Origin: Hallella mizrahii
GTDB lineage: Bacteria; Bacteroidota; Bacteroidia; Bacteroidales; Bacteroidaceae
Assembly (NCBI RefSeq): GCF_009695775.1
Contig: NZ_VUNG01000007.1
Location: 40,038-104,037, forward strand
Length of the DNA stretch: 64,000 bases
Reading direction: 5' to 3'
Both the position numbers and the translations under genes were made by a program. The notes under the pieces are model-generated. The model worked only from the letters and a program-made list of their open reading frames with translations. It searched no databases and was not told the DNA's origin. Position 1 is the first letter of the stretch; each line of letters opens with the position of its first letter. This document shows positions 23,489 through 31,690 of the stretch, one piece after another.

Positions 23489-24838
23489 CTATCGTGTCAC
23501 TATCAGCCGCAGACTGTCGGCATGGGTGCGTTCCTTTAGCCACGACTGCATGCGGGCGCGCTCACTGGCACTGAGTACGCGCTGGGTGCTGACCACCGCC
23601 ATGACATAGTGCGAGGCCTTGGTCGTGTCGGTTTTCCAGTCAGCAACCCGCGAGACGCTGACTGCCGTCACTCCCGGCCATACTGTCCGGGTCTCTTTGC
23701 CAATCTCTGCTCCTAAGGAAGCATAGAGCTCGTAACCTTCGAGACGCTTTTCCAACTCTTGTATGCGCGCACTCTGCTCCACCATTTTCTGTTTGCTGGC
23801 TTCCGTGGTGGTGTTGGCCGAGGCGAGTGCCTGGCTGAGCAGTATGCTGTCAGATTGTGAGCCTTGGATGATGTTAAGGCGGTAGTCATCGAGCTGGTAT
23901 TCACCCATCATGGTCCTTGCACGGCTGATCTGCTGGCTGCTGATGGATTTGCCGACAGCCACCAAGTTGAGCGTCTTCGACTTTTCGTTGGTCGACTGCG
24001 AGATGATCTGCGTACCGGGGAACGAACATTCGTTCTTGACAAACTTGCGGATGTTGTTTTCCGTGACACTCTTTCCAATGATTCCTACGGTCATGTATCC
24101 GGCAGGCAACATCGTGAGCACCACCACGCCCAGGATATATCGGTTGACGACCTTCAGTCTCTCGGCATTGACAAATTGCTTTCTCCTGAAATGCATCATG
24201 CGCACGCCGAGATAGGTGGCCAGCGAGATGAACACCGTGTTGATGAAAAACAGATAGAAAGCGCCGAAGAAGAAAGAAGCCTTGCCCATGGCCAGTCCAT
24301 AGCCAGCCGTGCAGAGAGGCGGCATGAGGGCCGTGGCGATGGCTACGCCGGGGATGACATTGCCCTTGCCCTTTGTCGAGAGCGCCAGAATACCGGCAGC
24401 ACCGCCGCAAAGCGCAATCAGCACGTCGTAGAGCGTGGGCGAGGTACGGGCGAGAAGCTCGGACTGTGCCTCGTTCAAGGGCGTCAGCAGGAAATAAACT
24501 GTAGCCGTGAGCACACTGATGACGGTGGCGACAAGATAGTTCTTGGCCGACCGCTTGAGCAGTTCCAGATCGCTGATGCCCACGGCGAGGCCCATGCCGA
24601 TGATAGGTCCCATGAGCGGTGAGATGAGCATGGCGCCGATGATGACGGCCGTAGAGTTGACATTCAGTCCTAACGAGGCAATGAAGATGGCAAAGATGAG
24701 CACCCAAAGGTTGGCTCCATGGAAGGTGACGCCACTGCTGATCTGGCTCACGGTGTCGGCTTCGTTCTCTTTGTCGGGCATGACGTTGAAATAACCTTTC
24801 ACGACTTGCCACAGTGTTTTAGGTTGCTGCTGTTCCAT
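23489..24838 (-). CDS. DUF389 (TIGR00341-type) membrane protein
   Basis: 449 residues. N-terminal half with about six membrane helices carries DUF389 signatures: NVNSTAVIIGAMLISPLMGPIIGMGLAVG (about 60-88), GGAAGILALSTKGKGNVIPGVAIATALMPPLCTAGYGLA (about 145-185). The C-terminal about 180 residues are soluble: a BON-like or alpha/beta piece, a coiled-coil stretch (EQSARIQELEKRLEGY) and a final beta domain. Substrate unknown. It lies 33 bp after the NhaA gene on the same strand, within a run of ion-transport genes. Confidence 0.85.
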   Translation of the reverse strand: MEQQQPKTLWQVVKGYFNVMPDKENEADTVSQISSGVTFHGANLWVLIFAIFIASLGLNVNSTAVIIGAMLISPLMGPIIGMGLAVGISDLELLKRSAKNYLVATVISVLTATVYFLLTPLNEAQSELLARTSPTLYDVLIALCGGAAGILALSTKGKGNVIPGVAIATALMPPLCTAGYGLAMGKASFFFGAFYLFFINTVFISLATYLGVRMMHFRRKQFVNAERLKVVNRYILGVVVLTMLPAGYMTVGIIGKSVTENNIRKFVKNECSFPGTQIISQSTNEKSKTLNLVAVGKSISSQQISRARTMMGEYQLDDYRLNIIQGSQSDSILLSQALASANTTTEASKQKMVEQSARIQELEKRLEGYELYASLGAEIGKETRTVWPGVTAVSVSRVADWKTDTTKASHYVMAVVSTQRVLSASERARMQSWLKERTHADSLRLIVTR

Positions 24839-24871
24839 AGCTGAAAGCGTATATATATAATAATGTGTAGA

Positions 24872-26188
24872 TTATCTCCGTGAGAGTATTCTGTAGCCGA
24901 TGATGCCGCCGAGGATCGAAGCGGCAAAGATGCCCACTTTGGCCTGACCATAGGCTTCGGCAGAGTTGAAGGCCAGCGTGGTGACAAACATCGACATGGT
25001 GAATCCTATGGAAGCGAGGAAGCCCAGTCCGGCAAGCCGTCGCCATGTGAGTTGCTTGCTGCGTCGGCCCAGCCCCAGCCGTTCCATCAGCCATACCGAG
25101 GAGAGAATGCCAAGAGGTTTGCCGGCAAGCAGGCCCAGCATCACGCCCACGGCGATGTGGTTGTCGAAGAGCTGCGCCAGATCCATGTCGACAAACGACA
25201 CGCCCGCATTGCCCAGCGCAAAGACGGGCATGACGAAGAACGACACGAAGGGATGAAGGCTGTGCTCGAGCCGCTGCAAGGGCGGCAGGGCCTGGTTGGC
25301 ATCGGTCTTCACGCGGGCGATGATCTCAACCTGGTCGGGTTCCAATGTCCTCACGTCGTTGGACTCGGCCTCGTCGAAGCGGCGGGTGAGCTTTCTCATG
25401 CGGGCCACAAACGAGTCCTCGCTGATCTGCGAGTCGGCGGGGATGACCATGGCAGAGAGCACGGCGGCTATCGTGGCATGGATGCCGGAGAGCAGGAAAG
25501 CTGTCCATACACCACCAATGCCCAGGATGCCGTAGAACCAAATAGACTTCACGCCCATCTTGTTGCCAACAAACATCACGAGTAAGAAGGCTAAACCCAC
25601 GAGCAGGTTGACCATAGAGAGCTGCGATGTGTAGAACAGGGCGATGACGAGCACCGAGCCCAAGTCGTCGACAATGGCCAGCGTGGTGAGAAACACCTTC
25701 GCCGACACCGGCACGCGGTCGCCCAGTAGGTAGACCACCGCCAGAGCAAAGGCAATGTCGGTGGCCATGGGGATTCCCCACCCGTGTGCCACCGGAGTGC
25801 CGCCGTTGAAGACAAGATAGATGAGCGCCGGGAAGACCATGCCCATGATGGCGGCAGCCACGGGGAGCGTGACCTTGCGCAAGTCGCGCAGCTCGCCACC
25901 GATGAACTCCCGCTTGAGCTCCAGTCCTACGACAAAGAAGAACATGGACATCAGTCCGTCGTTGATCCAATGCTCAAGCGTGAAGTTGAGGCAGGGTTGA
26001 CCGTCCACGACAAAACCGAAATGGTGGTGGAGAAAGTGGGCATAGTCAAATCTTAGCGGACTGTTGGCCAGCACCAGTGCCAGCACCACGGCAAGTCCCA
26101 AGACGATGCCGCCGGACTTTTCCTGATTGATGAACTGCATGGCAGGCAGGACAATCTGCTGCCGTATCTTTTGTTGGTAATGTATCAT
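24872..26188 (-). CDS. nhaA: Na+/H+ antiporter NhaA
   Basis: 438 residues from ATG 26188; the frame is open 49 codons upstream but overlaps the neighbouring gene and lacks homology. NhaA features: SMFFFVVGLELKREFIGGEL (helix 2), the central PMATDIAFALAVVYLLGDRVP, and the paired transport aspartates in ALAIVDDLGSVLVIALFYT. About 11-12 membrane helices. Exchanges Na+ for H+ to keep internal pH and sodium low. A loop insertion near residues 265-300 (EDSFVARMRKLTRRFDEAESND) is common in the longer NhaA subtype. Confidence 0.93.
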   Translation of the reverse strand: MIHYQQKIRQQIVLPAMQFINQEKSGGIVLGLAVVLALVLANSPLRFDYAHFLHHHFGFVVDGQPCLNFTLEHWINDGLMSMFFFVVGLELKREFIGGELRDLRKVTLPVAAAIMGMVFPALIYLVFNGGTPVAHGWGIPMATDIAFALAVVYLLGDRVPVSAKVFLTTLAIVDDLGSVLVIALFYTSQLSMVNLLVGLAFLLVMFVGNKMGVKSIWFYGILGIGGVWTAFLLSGIHATIAAVLSAMVIPADSQISEDSFVARMRKLTRRFDEAESNDVRTLEPDQVEIIARVKTDANQALPPLQRLEHSLHPFVSFFVMPVFALGNAGVSFVDMDLAQLFDNHIAVGVMLGLLAGKPLGILSSVWLMERLGLGRRSKQLTWRRLAGLGFLASIGFTMSMFVTTLAFNSAEAYGQAKVGIFAASILGGIIGYRILSRR

Positions 26189-26234
26189 AACTAAGGGGTT
26201 GTAAATGAAATAATGTTTTCTGCGCTGTCCTACA

Positions 26235-26720
26235 TCACTGTGGTTTCTTGTCGACAAAGACCATGGCGTTTCTGTTGTCACTGATCGAGCTGATGTATCT
26301 GCCATACTCCCTGAGCACGTCGGCGATGATCTCATCCTTGCTGAGATATTGTATGTCGTTGCCCGTGCGTCCGTCGGAATAGTAGGTCACGGGGATGTAT
26401 TGTGTGCCGTTGTCGGCGTCAGGGGTGTTGTCCTCATCGACGAGATAGTCGGAGAGCACCCGCTTCTCCGCGGTCACGCCATAGCGGATGTTGCCCAACT
26501 TGCTGAAGGCGACAGCCAACAGGAAGATGACAAAGAAAGAAACCAGCAGAATGTACATCCAACTGAGATTCTTGTAGATAAACGACTGTACGAAGGTCAG
26601 CCAGTTGTTGACTCTTAAGGGAAATAACGCCGAGAGCAGCGAGAGCAACACCAGCACGATGATGCCCGGAAGAGCTACATTACGGGTAAAAGTAGTGTTA
26701 TGTATGATTTTCTTTAGCAT
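26235..26720 (-). pseudogene. BCCT-family transporter with large internal deletion
   Basis: 161-residue open frame. Residues 1-80 match the start of betaine/carnitine/choline transporters (ALPGIIVLVLLSLLSALFPL, then YILLVSFFVIFLLAVAFSKLGNIRYG). BCCT proteins need 12 helices and over 500 residues; only two remain. The rest (GTQYIPVTYYSDGRTGNDIQYLSKDEIIADVLREYG) looks like the cytoplasmic C-terminal tail of such a transporter, so about 400 residues seem lost in frame. The tail assignment is inferred. It could still be expressed but cannot transport. It sits 46 bp upstream of nhaA. Confidence 0.6.
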
Positions 26721-26918
26721 AATCTGAAATAAATATTAAAGATGAGAAAGACTGTCAGAATGGAGAGAATCCGTGGTAGGTGACAAAAGCTTTCACCCGC
26801 CCACAGCTACAAAGGTAATAAAAAAAATCGAATCTGCAAAGCTTTTCTCTTATTAACTGTAACTATCTTGCCCGTTCTGCTTCATTTTTCTATTTTTCTA
26901 TTTCAGTCACTTTTCTGC

Positions 26919-26948
26919 TTGCTCGACGGTGGAAATACGATACTTTTG
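26919..26948 (+). promoter_or_regulatory. Intact promoter before a truncated gene
   Basis: TTG 26919-26921, 19-nt spacer, TACTTTTG 26941-26948. It now reads into a 40-codon frame and then the RND pseudogene. Confidence 0.65.
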
Positions 26949-26965
26949 CAATCAAAAGTTATATT

Positions 26966-27088
26966 ATGTCACGTCATACTCTCATACTCAGGATAACGCT
27001 TTGTCTGGTCATAGGTCTTCTATCTGCAATACTCCCCGATCATGCTATCCTATGGCTTGGGCGCACTGGGACTGAAAAGCGAATATAG
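26966..27088 (+). pseudogene. Orphan gene start (40 codons)
   Basis: ATG 26966 opens a hydrophobic signal/anchor-like segment (MSRHTLILRITLCLVIGLLS) that runs out of frame into RND pump sequence and stops at 27086-27088. With its good promoter it looks like the 5' end of a membrane or exported protein gene cut off by a deletion. Family not recognised. Confidence 0.4.
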
Positions 27089-27099
27089 TATAGTGGAAA

Positions 27100-28385
27100 G
27101 AACGGAGCGGCTGGGGCTGTCGTTTGCTGTTATCACGTTCATCCCCTCGGTGAGCATCGTGGTGTCGCTCATCGGCACCTTTGCCTTCATGCAGTTCATG
27201 GGCTTCAGTCTCAACCTGCTGACGCTCTTTGCCCTCGTGCTCGCCATCGGTATGGTGGTCGACGATGCCATCATCGTCGTTGAGGCCGTGCAGGCTAACT
27301 TTGACAAAGGCTACCGCTCGCCTTATCTGGCCTCTACCGATGCCATGCGCAGCGTAGCCATGGCGTTGCTCACCTCCACGATCGTGTTTATGGCGGTCTT
27401 TATCCCCGTGAGTATGATTGATGGTACATCGGGAGCTTTCTACCGTCAGTTTGGACTGACCATGGCTGTCGCCGTGGGCATCTCGGCGATCAATGCATTC
27501 ACGCTCTCGCCGGTTCTCTGTGCCCTGCTGCTCCGGCCTTATACCGACGAGAACGGACAGCAGCGCAATAACTTCTCGGCCCGTTTCCGCAAGGCTTTCA
27601 ATGCCGTCTTCAGCGTGATGAGTCAGAAATATGCTGCCATCGCCTTTCGCTTCATCCGTCATAAATATCTTTCGTTTGGCATCATCGCTGCTGCCGTGGC
27701 ATTGCTCCTCTTGCTCGTCAAGGCAACGCCGACCTCGCTGGTACCCGATGGGGACACGGGTATGCTCTATGTCAACCTCACCACGAAGCCCGGCATGACG
27801 CTCAACGAGACCGACCGTGCGCTGCAACAGCTCGACAAGAAGCTCGCCACCCCCCCAGCATCGCCCACCGTGCTAAGGTCAGCGGCTATTCGTTTACCGC
27901 GCAAGGCAGTAACTCGGGAATGTTCTACGTGCCGTTAAAGCCTTGGAACGAACGCGGCAAGGGGGAATCGCTCAACGATATCACGGAGAAGATCAACCGC
28001 GCCGCTGCCGACATTGCCGGAGCGAGTGTCGTAGTGATGAGTCCGTCGCTGGTATCGAGCTTTGGCATGAGCAGTGGCTTTGACCTCAACTTGGAGGACC
28101 GTAACGGTGGAAGCATCTCACAGTTCCAACAGGTGAAGGACCGTTTCGTCAAGGAACTCAGCCGTCAGCCGGAGATTGGTTCAGCCTATTCTCACCATGC
28201 TCCTTGGCATGTTGCCCCTGATGGTGGCTACGGGAGTCGGAGCCAATGGCAGCCGCTCATTAGCCTCCTGTGTGGTGGGTGGCATGGTGTTGGGTATCCT
28301 TGCCCTGTTCTTCCTCGTGCCCGCCCTGTTCATCATCTTCCAGTGGTTGCAAGAACGGCTGATGCCAAGGAAAATGGTGGCGTGA
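27100..28385 (+). pseudogene. RND (AcrB/HAE1-type) efflux pump, degraded
   Basis: Three pieces of one pump. 27100-27850: middle part including FALVLAIGMVVDDAIIVVEAV (helix 4 with the Asp-Asp proton relay) and FIPVSMIDGTSGAFYRQFGLTMAVAV. At a seven-C run (27850-27856) the frame shifts; the homologous sequence continues in another frame as GYSFTAQGSNSGMFYVPLKPWNE to about 28190. A deletion then joins, in a third frame, to the last helices: LTMLLGMLPLMVATGVGANG...FQWLQERLMP. The first about 330 residues and a large piece of the second half are missing. Not functional as a pump. Confidence 0.85.
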
Positions 28386-28480
28386 TAGAGGTTAATTATT
28401 CTAAATAATATCGCGTTGAGCAATACAATGTCATAGGCATTTTGTAATATTGCAGGCAGATATGATTTAGGATAACATAT

Positions 28481-30436
28481 ATGACTTCAAAGACAGTTCC
28501 TTCGGGAAGTATGGCCCATCGGCTCAGCGTGATGGGTCTGTTAGTGACTTTAGGCATCGTTTATGGCGACATTGGAACGTCACCGCTCTATGTCATGAGA
28601 GCAATCATCGGTGCCACTCCTGTTATTACCACCGACTACATTATTGGTGCAGTGTCGTGCATCATCTGGACGCTCACTATTCAGACAACATTGAAATATG
28701 TTGTACTGGCACTGCGCGCCGATAACAAAGGCGAGGGTGGCATCCTGGCGCTCTATGCGCTCGTGAGGAAACATGGCAGGGGGTGGCTCTATCTCCTTGC
28801 CATCATCGGAGCGAGCACACTCGTTGCCGACGGAGTCATCACACCTTCCATTACTGTTTTGTCAGCCATAGAGGGGCTGCGCGCTTATGAGCCTTCCACC
28901 CCCGTCATCCCTATTGCCATTGCCATCCTTACGGTGCTGTTCTTTATCCAGCAGTATGGTACCAGTGCCATCGGCAAACTTTTCGGTCCGTTGATGCTAT
29001 TGTGGTTCTCGATGCTTGGCATACTGGGACTGACACATATGGGTGACAGTTGGGTGATCCTCAAGGCTTTTAATCCCTGGTATGCCATCCGTCTGTTGAC
29101 TACCAGTCCGGAATGGTTCCTCATTTTGGGTGCTGTGTTTCTTTGTACAACAGGCGCTGAGGCTCTCTATTCCGATTTGGGCCATTGCGGTAAGCAAAAT
29201 ATCCGGGTGAGCTGGGCCTTTGTCAAGACAATGCTCATCTGCAATTATCTCGGTCAGGGTGCTTGGATCATTTCCCACGCCGACCAGCTTGCGACGGGCA
29301 CGAATCCTTTCTACGCCATTATGCCGCATGCCTTTCTACCTGTGGGCATAACGATGGCCACCATAGCAGCCATCGTGGCCAGTCAGGCACTTATCAGTGG
29401 GTCGTTTACTATCTTTAGTGAGGCCATGAATCTCCATTTCTGGCCACGGCAGCGCATTAAATATCCTACCGATATCAAAGGGCAGTTGTATATACCGTTT
29501 ATTAATGTCAGCCTTTACGTACTGTGCATCGTCGTCATCTTGTTTTTCCAGACTTCCAGTAATATGGAGGCAGCCTACGGACTGGCTATCACGGTGACAA
29601 TGCTGATGACCACCTTGCTCTTAGGTTGCTATCTCAAGCAAGGCAAGATGCAACGGAGTATCGTGATTCTCGTCATCAGCTTTTTCGTGGTTTTGGAGAG
29701 TATCTTCTTCGTGGCTAACCTGGCCAAATTCATGCATGGCGGTTGGGTGACGATGCTATTAGCTGGAACCATCTGTCTTGTGATGTATGTGTGGTACAAT
29801 GCCGACAAGATCAGAAACACCTTTGTGGAGCACCGCGACATCCGGAAGTACTATGATATACTGTCGGATATCAAGGCTGACACGTCAATCTCTAAGTTTG
29901 CTACCAATGTCGTTTATATGAGTCGGTTCGGTGGCAAGTACGATGTGGAACAGAAGGTGCTGTACTCCATTATCAACAAACATCCCATGCGCGCCGACCA
30001 CTATATCTTGCTGCACACGGATTATGAGGACACGCCCAATGAACGCAGCTACGACTTCTATGAACTGATACCGGGTACGCTTTACCGCATCAACCTTCAC
30101 TTAGGATTCCGCGTGCAGCCTTATGTCAACCTCTATCTCCGTCAAGTTATCGAGGATCAGGTGGAGAAAGGCAGCTTTGCGCTTGAGAGTGGCTACGACT
30201 CGTTGCGTCGCCATCATGTGGCGGGAAACTTCATCTTCGTGTTTATCAAACGAGTATATGCAGAATTCAATGTGTTTACTCCCAAGGCCCGTTTCATCAT
30301 GACCATCTATAATTTTGTACATCATCTCAAGCAGAGTGCTCCGAAGGCCATGGGCTTGAGCACCAGTAATGTCTTTGTAGAGACCGTTCCGCTTGTAGTT
30401 CGGACAAGGAAGGTGGAACGTGTGAAGCAGAATTAA
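28481..30436 (+). CDS. kup: Kup-type potassium uptake protein
   Basis: 651 residues, normal for the KUP/HAK/KT family. About 12 N-terminal helices with family motifs: GIVYGDIGTSPLYVMRAI (about 24-41), DNKGEGGILALYALV (about 85-99), LVADGVITPSITVLSAIEGL (about 111-130), and FLCTTGAEALYSDLGHCGK (about 220-238). A cytoplasmic C-terminal region of about 200 residues follows. Imports K+ with protons. Starts at 28481 or at the in-frame ATG 28511. Single-gene unit. Confidence 0.93.
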   Translation: MTSKTVPSGSMAHRLSVMGLLVTLGIVYGDIGTSPLYVMRAIIGATPVITTDYIIGAVSCIIWTLTIQTTLKYVVLALRADNKGEGGILALYALVRKHGRGWLYLLAIIGASTLVADGVITPSITVLSAIEGLRAYEPSTPVIPIAIAILTVLFFIQQYGTSAIGKLFGPLMLLWFSMLGILGLTHMGDSWVILKAFNPWYAIRLLTTSPEWFLILGAVFLCTTGAEALYSDLGHCGKQNIRVSWAFVKTMLICNYLGQGAWIISHADQLATGTNPFYAIMPHAFLPVGITMATIAAIVASQALISGSFTIFSEAMNLHFWPRQRIKYPTDIKGQLYIPFINVSLYVLCIVVILFFQTSSNMEAAYGLAITVTMLMTTLLLGCYLKQGKMQRSIVILVISFFVVLESIFFVANLAKFMHGGWVTMLLAGTICLVMYVWYNADKIRNTFVEHRDIRKYYDILSDIKADTSISKFATNVVYMSRFGGKYDVEQKVLYSIINKHPMRADHYILLHTDYEDTPNERSYDFYELIPGTLYRINLHLGFRVQPYVNLYLRQVIEDQVEKGSFALESGYDSLRRHHVAGNFIFVFIKRVYAEFNVFTPKARFIMTIYNFVHHLKQSAPKAMGLSTSNVFVETVPLVVRTRKVERVKQN

Positions 30437-30470
30437 TAGGATAACTACCAAAGGTTTCCCGCTTTTCTCT

Positions 30471-30500
30471 TTGTAGTTTGCAGAAAGTTTGTTATTTTTG
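30471..30500 (+). promoter_or_regulatory. Promoter of the DUF4160-DUF2442 pair
   Basis: TTG 30471-30473, 19-nt spacer, TATTTTTG 30493-30500. It fixes the start of the first gene at ATG 30516, since the alternative upstream start (30489) overlaps the -7 box. Confidence 0.7.
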
Positions 30501-30515
30501 CAGAAAAGACATCCT

Positions 30516-30761
30516 ATGCCGACCATATTTATTTTCTTTGGATTTAGATTCATGTTCTATAGTAATGACCATGCTCCAATTCATGTACATATATTGAAGG
30601 ATGGTCATGAGGCCAAATATAATGTTGATCCGGTAGAGCAGGTTTTTAATCATGGTTTTAAGAAACATGATATATTACTCATAGAATCAGTACTCGAAGA
30701 GAATCGGGAGATTGTCATCGACCGTTGGAAAAATTATTTTAAGGAGGAAAACAATGGATAA
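30516..30761 (+). CDS. DUF4160 protein
   Basis: 81 residues from ATG 30516. MPTIFIFFGFRFMFYSNDHAPIHVHI is the diagnostic DUF4160 start with its H-x-P-x-H-x-H core (residues 21-27); KYNVDPVEQVFNHGFKKHDI and WKNYF follow. Its last 8 bp overlap the DUF2442 gene, so the two are translationally coupled. The pairing is common and looks like a toxin-antitoxin arrangement, but no activity is known; the His-rich motif could bind a metal or be catalytic. Confidence 0.82.
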   Translation: MPTIFIFFGFRFMFYSNDHAPIHVHILKDGHEAKYNVDPVEQVFNHGFKKHDILLIESVLEENREIVIDRWKNYFKEENNG

Positions 30762-31098
30762 GCTTTATATTACTCGAATTTGGTTGGACGGACATCACCT
30801 CTATGCGATGACAGAGTCGGGAGAGATTGCTGATTATGACCTTTCTACGATGAGAGGATTCCGTCACGCATCACCCTCGCAGCTCGGTAACTTCACAGTA
30901 GTGAACGATAAAGACATTCACTGGCCAGACCTTGGTGAGGACATCAATTTGGAAGGTATGCTCTATGACAATCATCTCTGTCTACTTACTGCTACAGAGG
31001 ACTCGGTTTTATACCGGCCGGAGCCGCAGAGTCACGACTGTGTGGCTGACCCTATCGGTTCTGCTGATCCCGCTACCTCAACCTCTATGAATTCATAG
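30754..31098 (+). CDS. DUF2442 protein
   Basis: 114 residues from ATG 30754, which has an unusually good Shine-Dalgarno for this window (AAGGAGG at 30741-30747). DUF2442 pattern: YITRIWLDGHHLYAMTESGEIADYDLSTMRGFRHASPSQLGNF, with DIHWPDLGEDINLEGML near residue 67. The tail after about residue 85 is low in conservation and may be lengthened. Probably the partner of the overlapping DUF4160 protein. Confidence 0.8.
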   Translation: MDKLYITRIWLDGHHLYAMTESGEIADYDLSTMRGFRHASPSQLGNFTVVNDKDIHWPDLGEDINLEGMLYDNHLCLLTATEDSVLYRPEPQSHDCVADPIGSADPATSTSMNS

Positions 31099-31204
31099 GA
31101 TTTGACAAAAAAGTTGCAATTACACCTAAGGTGGCAGTTGGTATAGGTTGGCAAAAAGAATCATCCCGTTAGCATTTCTCCGGAAAATAGTTGTCAACTT
31201 GATG
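31099..31204. other. Intergenic, nothing recognised
   Basis: AT-rich spacer between the DUF2442 gene and the 23-bp palindrome array. Confidence 0.3.
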
Positions 31205-31291
31205 GTCAAACGTTCGTTGTACGTTCGGTCAAACATTCGTTTTACCTTTGGTCAAACGATTGTTTAACTAATAGTCAAACGTTCGTTTGAC
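31205..31291. repeat. Tandem palindrome array, exact 23-bp period
   Basis: Four units with consensus GTCAAACGTTCGTTTGAC (8-bp inverted arms around TT) start at 31205, 31228, 31251 and 31274, separated by 5-nt spacers of unrelated sequence. Unit 4 is perfect; the others vary by 2-4 bases. Same architecture as the 22-bp array at 17614 with unrelated sequence. Confidence 0.8.
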
Positions 31292-31690
31292 TATCTGCTG
31301 AAAACCATTTTGATGCCTAATGCATTGCGTGATATGGTGTTAAGACTTTAGGTGAGTGATGGAAAAAATGTCTCGAAGGCAGTACGTCTGCGCATAGAGG
31401 ATACTTGCACTCATGCGATACTTCATAAGATCTGTATGGATAAAAAGGTCATGCGAAGAGAAAAATTGGCCTTAAGGAAATCTTAAGAAACAGTTAAGGT
31501 GATCTTAAGATTCTTTCGTTTGAAAGTCCGTACCTTTGCAGCGTCAAAAGAAAACAAGACTCACAAACGATTAAAAATATACAGATTATGGACAAGAAGG
31601 TCCGACGGCAGGAAGACAAAGCTTAGGGCAAGCAGTCCTTTTCGCCGTTTCTTCATGATGGCTACTATATATAATAAGGTATATAGTTCA
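31292..31690. other. Intergenic with a -7-like box and a 12-codon frame
   Basis: TACCTTTG at 31531-31538 fits a plus-strand -7 element. A frame MDKKVRRQEDKA (31588-31626) follows and stops. This may be the remnant of a gene start. No other coding sequence on the plus strand is convincing. Confidence 0.35.
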
